DNA of 16,803 nucleotides from positions 1-16,803 of the forward strand of contig CAZLYK010000121.1 of the NCBI GenBank assembly GCA_964563495.1, read 5' to 3'. Below the pieces are notes generated by a model. It ran no database searches. It worked only from the letters and a program-made list of their open reading frames with translations, and was not told where the DNA came from. Shown in pieces: positions 11,939-16,803 of the stretch; position 1 is the stretch's first letter; each line of letters starts with the position of its first letter. The DNA is from CAZLYK01 sp964563495 (lineage in GTDB: Bacteria; Acidobacteriota; Blastocatellia; RBC074). Position numbers and translations under genes: made by a program.

Positions 11939-13084
11939 ATGAAAAATTTTATCGCCTTACTTTTATTGCTGCTTGTTTTTTGCGCAGCCGCCGCGGCGCA
12001 GGTCAAACCGCGCGCACGCGATCTGGGCGTTCCGTTCGATGGGACGCCCGGACGCTTCAATGCGATCACGGACGTCGCGGGCGTGGAGGTCGGGCTGGTG
12101 ACGCTGATTTCCGGCGACGGAAAGCTGATCGTCGGCAAAGGGCCCGTCAGAACGGGGGTGACGGCGATTCTGCCGCGCGGCAAAAGCTCCGGCGATCAGG
12201 TATTCGGCGCATGGTTCACGCTGAACGGCAACGGCGAGATGACCGGCACGACGTGGGTCGAAGAGTCCGGCTTTATCGAAGGCCCCGTTATGATCACCAA
12301 CACGCACAGCGTCGGCGTGGTGCGCGACGCGGTCATCGCGTGGCAGTTAAGACAGCTGGACAAAACTTTTCAGCCGTGGTCGCTGCCTGTCGTCGCCGAG
12401 ACTTACGACGGTTTTTTGAACGACATCAACGGCTTTCATGTCAAACCTGAACACGTCTTCCGCGCGCTGGATGAGGCGAAATCGGGGGCGGTCGCCGAAG
12501 GCAATACCGGCGGCGGTACGGGTATGATCGCGCATCAGTTCAAAGGCGGGACGGGCACGGCTTCGCGCAAGCTGGCGGCTAACGCCGGAGGTTACACCGT
12601 CGGCGCGCTGGTGCAGGCGAATTACGGCGGGCGCAGCGGCCTGACGATTGCGGGGGTTCCCGTCGGCCTGGAGATCACCGACTTGATGCCGAAGGCCGGA
12701 CCCGACACGGGTTCGATTATCGTCGTGATCGCCACTGACGCGCCGCTCCTGCCGCATCAGCTCAAGCGCGTCGTCAAACGCGCGGCGCTCGGCATCGCCA
12801 AAAACGGCGGCATCGGCGGCAATTCTTCCGGGGACATTTTCATCGCGTTCTCGACCGCCAATCCGGGCGCGGCGAAAGACGCCGGCGCGGTGAACCTGCA
12901 AATGCTGCCCAACGACCGCATCAACCCGATTTTCGCGGCGACAGTCCAGGCGACCGAAGAGGCGATCATCAACGCCCTCGTCGCCGCTGAGACGATGACG
13001 GGCGCGGGAGGCAACACCGTTTACGCCCTGCCGCACGAGCGGTTGAAACAGGTATTGAGTAAGTACAACCGGCTGGCGAAGTGA
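11939..13084 (+). CDS. P1 family (DmpA/S58-like) peptidase with signal peptide
   Basis: ATG 11939, preceded by GGAG at about 11925. The product is 381 residues. A signal peptide is clear: Lys2, a Leu-rich core at about 4-15, and Ala-rich AAAAAQ with cleavage near residue 20. The mature part has all the family landmarks: RARDLGVPFDGTPG, FNAITDVAGVEVG, GVTAILPRG, NTHSVGVVRDAV, VVAETYDGFLNDI, EGNTGGGTGM, GYTVGALVQANYG and SSGDIFIAFSTAN (296-308). Family members are Ntn-type hydrolases that cut themselves before a Ser and act as aminopeptidases, often on D-amino-acid or beta-amino peptides. The Ser of NSSGD is the likely nucleophile. Exported to the periplasm. Follows the uxuA remnant closely. 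Substrate unknown; family call is firm. Confidence 0.92.
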   Translation: MKNFIALLLLLLVFCAAAAAQVKPRARDLGVPFDGTPGRFNAITDVAGVEVGLVTLISGDGKLIVGKGPVRTGVTAILPRGKSSGDQVFGAWFTLNGNGEMTGTTWVEESGFIEGPVMITNTHSVGVVRDAVIAWQLRQLDKTFQPWSLPVVAETYDGFLNDINGFHVKPEHVFRALDEAKSGAVAEGNTGGGTGMIAHQFKGGTGTASRKLAANAGGYTVGALVQANYGGRSGLTIAGVPVGLEITDLMPKAGPDTGSIIVVIATDAPLLPHQLKRVVKRAALGIAKNGGIGGNSSGDIFIAFSTANPGAAKDAGAVNLQMLPNDRINPIFAATVQATEEAIINALVAAETMTGAGGNTVYALPHERLKQVLSKYNRLAK

Positions 13085-13155
13085 AGAGCGGACAAGTCTA
13101 TAATGTCAGCGCGCCGCTGCCGCACTTCGTCGAAACCTTTATGGATAACGCCTAA
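13081..13155 (+). other. Short overlapping frame after the peptidase gene, possible gene remnant
   Basis: A GTG at 13081 overlaps the peptidase stop (GTGA) and opens 24 codons (VYNVSAPLPHFVETFMDN core) ended by TAATAA at 13153-13158. Beyond the double stop the same frame stays open as DVEALEFGGQAARLA into the antisense of the next gene. It may be the start of a lost gene; I recognise no family. Confidence 0.2.
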
Positions 13156-13184
13156 TAAGATGTCGAGGCGCTCGAATTTGGGGG

Positions 13185-14312
13185 TCAAGCGGCGCGGCTG
13201 GCGTCTATCGCCACACGCGCAGGCAATTCCAAAAACTCGCCCAGCCGCGCGGCTTCGACTTCAATCAACGATCGCACCGCTTTGCTGAATTTCTCAAACG
13301 GCTCGACGGTCACCGCCAAATGTTTGCCCTGCCGTTTGTGCGACCACACGCCCGCCGCGCGGCCATTCAATAACACGACAGGCGCGACCCAGGCGGCGCT
13401 GCGGAAGATGCGTTTGTAATGCCGTGCGTCCACCAACTGGTTTTTATCCGCGTGCCCCAAGACCCACGGATCGAAACTCGGCAACAAACGCAGGTGTGGT
13501 TCCTTTAGCGCACTGTTCTGCGCCGTCTTCACATCCGCGCGTAACAACCAACCGCGCTTACCTCTTACTTCGACTTCAACCAGCGCATCTTGCACCGCCG
13601 CCCAAGCCGCTTTCACTTCCGGCATCGGATTGCCTGTCCACTTGGCGAAATCTCGCGGCGTGACGGGGCCGTAAGCGCGCGCATATCGACGCAGCAATTC
13701 AGCCAGCGCCTCCGTCGGTTCGATGGCGCACGGCGGTGCGGGCAACCATTGATCCACGCGTACAAAGGCGTCCGGCTCCGGTCCATAGCAAATCAGTCCT
13801 TCTACCAAAGCCAGCCGGAAGACTTGAATGCCCCAGACCACGTCCATCCATGCTTGCACCTGCTTGCTCACGCGCGGCTTGAGGCGTTCGAGCAATTCCC
13901 GGCGCGGCAATGGGCCGCCGCTGAGCGCGTCCATAAAGTGATTGTTCATCGCATCAACGTGCGCGCCCGCCACGCCGAATTTGGCCGCGGTGCGCAACAG
14001 CGCGGTCACGCGGCTTTGTTTCAACGCTTGGATGTAGAGCGCGAAATCCGCCGATGGAATCAAGTGCAACGTCTGGCGCATGCACGACGTGCGCACCAGC
14101 GTGCGTTGCGTGTACAGCGCAGCGTGAATGTGCGTCGGCGTCAAGCCGCGCTGCCGCGCCCAGCCGGACAGATGCGCAGCGCTGTTGATTTGCGCCTGAA
14201 AGCCGCAGATGTCGCGGCACACGTTGGTCACCGTGGCAGGTTTGGCGACTGTCAGATGATGGCGCGCCAGCCGAAAGGCGAGCACTTGCGGCCATTCGAG
14301 TGTGAGTATCAT
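13185..14312 (-). CDS. Winged-helix DNA-binding protein, HTH_42 (YcaQ/AlkX-like) family
   Basis: The frame opens at TTG 14372, but the family-like sequence begins at MILTLEWPQVLAFRLARHHL, so I chose ATG 14312 (375 residues). A GGAG lies about 19 bases upstream, too far to settle the start. Motifs typical of the family: VCRDICGFQAQINSAAHLSG near the N-terminus, then RTLVRTSCMRQTLHLIPSAD, RRYARAYGPVTPRDFAKWTG and RLLPSFDPWVLGHADK. The C-terminus carries FRSAAWVAPVVLLNGRAAGV followed by W-x-H-KRQG. These proteins have tandem winged-helix domains; some members (YcaQ, AlkX) are DNA glycosylases that unhook interstrand crosslinks. The QxQ motif of the glycosylases is matched by QAQ here, so a repair role is possible but unproven. 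It is convergent with the peptidase gene. Confidence 0.87.
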   Translation of the reverse strand: MILTLEWPQVLAFRLARHHLTVAKPATVTNVCRDICGFQAQINSAAHLSGWARQRGLTPTHIHAALYTQRTLVRTSCMRQTLHLIPSADFALYIQALKQSRVTALLRTAAKFGVAGAHVDAMNNHFMDALSGGPLPRRELLERLKPRVSKQVQAWMDVVWGIQVFRLALVEGLICYGPEPDAFVRVDQWLPAPPCAIEPTEALAELLRRYARAYGPVTPRDFAKWTGNPMPEVKAAWAAVQDALVEVEVRGKRGWLLRADVKTAQNSALKEPHLRLLPSFDPWVLGHADKNQLVDARHYKRIFRSAAWVAPVVLLNGRAAGVWSHKRQGKHLAVTVEPFEKFSKAVRSLIEVEAARLGEFLELPARVAIDASRAA

Positions 14313-14372
14313 CAGATCATCATCGTACTTTCTCCAGAGTATCAAATGATACGCCGGCCAAAGGTAATCCAA

Positions 14373-14647
14373 AAGCCGTTGAGATCGTGAATGATGAATT
14401 CCCGCATCCGCGCCTGATTATTCACCAATTGGCCGCTTCAACTTCAACCTCAGGACTTGCATGATTTTCCGCAGTAGAATCCCGCAATTCCCAAAAATCC
14501 CCCGCCGTTGACAATGATCGCCGGCGATAACGGCGTCAGTAAATTAAACCGCGGGGCTGGCTGTCAGAAAAAATGCTGACCGCCAGGTTAGGAGATGTTT
14601 TTCTCTTGACATCCCCTTTCATAGAACAGGCTTCGATTAGATCAAAG
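14373..14647. other. Intergenic region between winged-helix and kinase genes, left part
   Basis: No supported gene. A TTGACA occurs at about 14606, but no acceptable -10 follows at the right distance, and I see no RNA gene. The region is less GC-rich than its neighbours. The repeat at 14648 and the hairpin at 14782 occupy the rest of the spacer. Confidence 0.6.
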
Positions 14648-14743
14648 GAAGAAAATAGACAGGATTAACAGGATTTTCACAGGATTAAACAGGATGTTGT
14701 TCTGCCTTGTCTTTGATCCTGTTTAATCCTGTCTATTTCTTCT
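14648..14743. repeat. REP-like inverted repeat with ACAGGATTAACAGGAT core
   Basis: The left arm begins GAAGAAAATAGACAGGATTA and contains two tandem copies of the core (ACAGGATTAACAGGAT, then ACAGGATTAAACAGGAT). The right arm (about 14717-14743) is the inverted copy, ATCCTGTTTAATCCTGTC then TATTTCTTC, so the whole can fold into a long hairpin. Repeats of this core are, from memory, common between genes in many environmental bacteria. No gene is inside. The repeat is near-perfect in the 25 outer bases of each arm. Confidence 0.8.
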
Positions 14744-14781
14744 CATTAGCTTTTTCCACTTACTAATGTGTGATTTCTAAT

Positions 14782-14801
14782 ACCCGCGCAACCACGCGGG
14801 T
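14782..14801. terminator. GC-rich hairpin upstream of the kinase gene
   Basis: ACCCGCG (14782-14788) and CGCGGGT (14795-14801) form a perfect 7-bp stem with a 6-base loop (CAACCA). CAAATTT follows. No gene ends close by on the plus strand, so it may end read-through or act in the kinase leader; its role is unclear. Confidence 0.4.
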
Positions 14802-14904
14802 CAAATTTGCATCCGAGAGGTCAGTTTAACTGCCGGGCAGCGGTAATCGAAGGGTTCAACGCTTGTTGAAGCGGACCTTGCCTTGACAGAGGAGGAAGGC
14901 GGTT

Positions 14905-16770
14905 ATGGTACAGACGGGAACAGTTTTGAACGGGCGATATGAGATCGTGCGGTTGATCGCCGAAGGCGGCATGGGAGCAGTCTACGAGGGCCGGGATCTG
15001 AAGTTCGGCGGCGGTCCGGTCGCCATAAAACGATGTCTGATGACCGGCGAAGCCATGCAGCGCGCTTTCGTTCGCGAGGCCGAATTGCTGGCGAATCTCT
15101 CGCACCCCGGCGTAGCTAAGGCGCGCGATCTTTTCGCTGGAACGGACGGACAGTATCTTGTCATGGAATTTATTCCGGGCAGCGATTTGGAGCAAATTCT
15201 GAGCGATCGAGGTGCACCGGTTTCGACCAAAGTCGCGCTCGAATGGATGGATCAGGCGCTGGATGCGCTCAGTTATATGCATGGCCTGCGTCCGCCCGTC
15301 ATTCATCGTGATATCAAGCCGAGCAATCTCAAGCTGACGCCGTCCGGTCATGTAATATTGATCGATTTCGGATTGGCGAAGGGGAATGGGACGACAAGCC
15401 TGGCAGGATATTCGGTGAATTATGCGCCTTTGGAACAATTACAGAGCGAGGGGACCGACGCCCGGAGCGATTTGTACGCGCTGGGCGCGACGTTTTACCG
15501 GCTTCTGACAGGCCGTGCACCGGAGAGCGCCCTGGACCGCGTGAAACAGATCGCGAAATATCAGCGAGATCCGTTGCTTAGCGTCAATATGATCAACCCC
15601 CTGATTCCGGAGACCGTTGCTCAAGTCGTCTGGGATGCTATGGCGCTTGAACCCGAAGACCGGCTGCAGAGCGCGAATGAAATGCGCAGACGGCTTCGCG
15701 AAACGGACGATTCACTGGCGTCGAGCCATCAATGGGCCTACGCCCAGAAAGAAGTCGATCAAGTCTTTGAAAAGAGTTCGAAGACGCGCAGCCTCATTGC
15801 CGACGGCAGATCTACCGTCCCGTTCACCGAAAGATTGTCGCGACCGACCTCGAGTCCGAACGGCTCGGTCGCGATCAATTCCGCCCGCACCACTCAAATC
15901 GACGTTGACACGGGCAAAACCGGCCCCAAATACGCTTTCGGTAAATACATTCTGGCTTCGGGCTGCCTCCTGACGCTATTGTTTTTGGGTGTCGCGGGCA
16001 ACAGTTACAGAAATTGGCGGGTCGAACGCGCGCGGGTCGAGCAACAAGAAGCCGAGCGCCGCGCGGAGTCGTCGCGTAAGCAAGAGGTATTGAACGTCGC
16101 GGAACAACAAAGGGTCGAACAACCACAGCAAACTGAGCCGCAGAATACTGCAAATCAGGAAGCGCTCAACCAAAAACAGGCTGAAGATAAAGCGTCTATC
16201 GAAACCGGGAGGCGCAGACGGGAAGCTGAGGCGCGGGAGGCCGAAAGACAGAGACAGGCAGCTACAGCTCGGAAGGCCGATCAGCTGAGACAGGAAATTG
16301 TCGCACGGGAAACCGAAAGACAAAAGCAGGATGCCGCGGCGCGGGAAGCCGAAAGACAAAAGCACGAAGCCGCAACACGGGAACTGGAGAAACAAAAGGC
16401 GGCCTGGGAGGCCGAAAGACAAAAGCAGGAAGCCGCAACGCGGGAACTGGAGAAACAAAAGGCGGCCTGGGAGGCCGAAAGACAAAAAGCCGCGCGGGAA
16501 GCCGAGAAGCAAAGAGCGACGTGGGAATCCGATAGACAAAAAGCTGCGCGTGAAGCCGAGAAACAAAGACAAGAAGCTGCGGTGCGGGCAGCGGAGTTTA
16601 CAAAGCAAAAAGAAAAAGCGGATGCGGCGGCCCGAAAAACGGAAAAGGAAGCCAAGGAAGCTAAAAAACAAAAGAAACGTGAAGAGGAAAAGAAAAATGC
16701 CGGGACGGGCGTAAGGGTTGGAGTCTCGATCCTGGGAGGAATCCTCGGCTCTCGACGAAACAAACCATGA
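14905..16770 (+). CDS. Membrane Ser/Thr protein kinase with extracytoplasmic coiled coil
   Basis: ATG 14905 behind GAGGAGGAAGG. The product is 621 residues. Kinase domain at about 11-265: Gly-rich loop EGGMGAVYEG (20-29), catalytic Lys42 in VAIK, HRDIKPSN (134-141), DFGLAKG (154-160) and YAPLEQ (173-178) in place of APE. All catalytic residues are present, so it should be active (Hanks/PknB type). A Ser/Thr-rich linker (about 290-340) leads to one transmembrane helix at about 348-366. Residues 371-597 are a charged coiled coil of Glu, Gln, Lys, Arg and Ala, expected to lie outside the membrane. It ends in a short hydrophobic Gly-rich stretch GVRVGVSILGGILG (602-615) and a basic tail. No PASTA or other named sensor domain is present. 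The coiled coil probably mediates oligomerisation or envelope contact. Confidence 0.93.
   Translation: MVQTGTVLNGRYEIVRLIAEGGMGAVYEGRDLKFGGGPVAIKRCLMTGEAMQRAFVREAELLANLSHPGVAKARDLFAGTDGQYLVMEFIPGSDLEQILSDRGAPVSTKVALEWMDQALDALSYMHGLRPPVIHRDIKPSNLKLTPSGHVILIDFGLAKGNGTTSLAGYSVNYAPLEQLQSEGTDARSDLYALGATFYRLLTGRAPESALDRVKQIAKYQRDPLLSVNMINPLIPETVAQVVWDAMALEPEDRLQSANEMRRRLRETDDSLASSHQWAYAQKEVDQVFEKSSKTRSLIADGRSTVPFTERLSRPTSSPNGSVAINSARTTQIDVDTGKTGPKYAFGKYILASGCLLTLLFLGVAGNSYRNWRVERARVEQQEAERRAESSRKQEVLNVAEQQRVEQPQQTEPQNTANQEALNQKQAEDKASIETGRRRREAEAREAERQRQAATARKADQLRQEIVARETERQKQDAAAREAERQKHEAATRELEKQKAAWEAERQKQEAATRELEKQKAAWEAERQKAAREAEKQRATWESDRQKAAREAEKQRQEAAVRAAEFTKQKEKADAAARKTEKEAKEAKKQKKREEEKKNAGTGVRVGVSILGGILGSRRNKP
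16366..16491 (+). repeat. 63-bp tandem duplication inside the kinase gene
   Basis: Two units of 63 bases (16366-16428 and 16429-16491) encode EAATRELEKQKAAWEAERQK plus one residue, at residues 488-508 and 509-529. They differ by one silent base (ACA/ACG) and at the last few bases. More diverged copies flank them (REAERQKHEAATREL before, REAEKQRATWESDRQ after). The length keeps both frame and helical repeat. Confidence 0.9.
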
Positions 16771-16803
16771 TTTACGGCCTGGCTTGATCCCGCGACCGGC
16801 CGG

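Noticed and set aside
12347..13036. 229-codon open frame on the minus strand
   Set aside because: It is antisense to the peptidase gene, whose family motifs are continuous. The translation is Arg-rich with no family pattern, as expected in a GC-rich shadow.
13590..14390. 266-codon open frame on the plus strand
   Set aside because: Antisense of the winged-helix gene; composition is rich in Arg, His and Gln and no domain is recognisable.
14606..14640. TTGACA as the -35 of a kinase promoter
   Set aside because: No acceptable -10 box lies 16-18 bases downstream, and the gene starts almost 300 bases away beyond a repeat and a hairpin.
14648..14743. Tandem ACAGGATTAACAGGAT copies as a CRISPR array
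   Set aside because: Units are about 16 bases with no regular unique spacers, and the right arm is inverted. No cas gene is nearby.
15976..16671. 231-codon Phe/Leu-rich frame that looks like a membrane protein
   Set aside because: It is the complement of the Lys/Glu-rich coiled coil of the kinase; antisense of Lys and Glu codons gives Phe and Leu.

Overview
The window looks like a metagenome-derived scaffold from a GC-rich, Gram-negative soil or sediment bacterium. Acidobacteriota or a relative is my best guess. That rests on the mix of large TPR and cyclase-type proteins, Ser/Thr kinases, P1 peptidases, decayed IS elements and an ACAGGATTAACAGGAT-type repeat; it is inference, with no marker gene present. 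Three runs of exactly 100 N (7177-7276, 9065-9164, 11388-11487) are scaffold gaps. At least the third is spurious, because the same 55 bases stand on both sides of it.

Left part (1-1885): the C-terminal end of a TPR/ATPase-type regulator, a MOSC-like gene lacking its middle, a SnoaL-like small protein, and an orphan TPR fragment on the minus strand.

Centre (1886-8734): the most coherent part. A GAF-AAA+-Fis sigma-54 activator (1886-3454) is followed by a strong -24/-12 (sigma-54) promoter match at 3615. Seven same-strand genes come next: a STAS-like protein, a secreted or anchored unknown, a universal stress protein, an HdeD-like membrane protein, a DUF1269-like protein with a long coiled coil, a YqjD/DUF883-like membrane-anchored protein, and an AI-2E/PerM-family transporter. 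I infer an RpoN-controlled envelope or general stress operon switched on by the adjacent activator. Paired hairpins lie between the HdeD and DUF1269 genes.

Right-centre (8735-11934): a graveyard of remnants. It holds a truncated IS3-family element with an intact frameshift site but a nonsense codon, a frameshifted and gap-truncated 2OG-Fe(II) oxygenase, a mazEF-type toxin-antitoxin pair collapsed by an internal deletion, the N-terminal third of a DDE integrase, a small intact membrane protein, a LacI-type regulator stump and a mannonate dehydratase tail.

Right part (11939-16770): an intact secreted P1-family (DmpA-like) peptidase, a convergent winged-helix protein of the HTH_42/YcaQ type, a roughly 590-base intergenic region with a REP-like inverted repeat and a hairpin, and a membrane Ser/Thr kinase. 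The kinase's C-terminal half is a charged coiled coil containing a recent 63-bp tandem duplication.

No tRNA, rRNA or CRISPR array was found.
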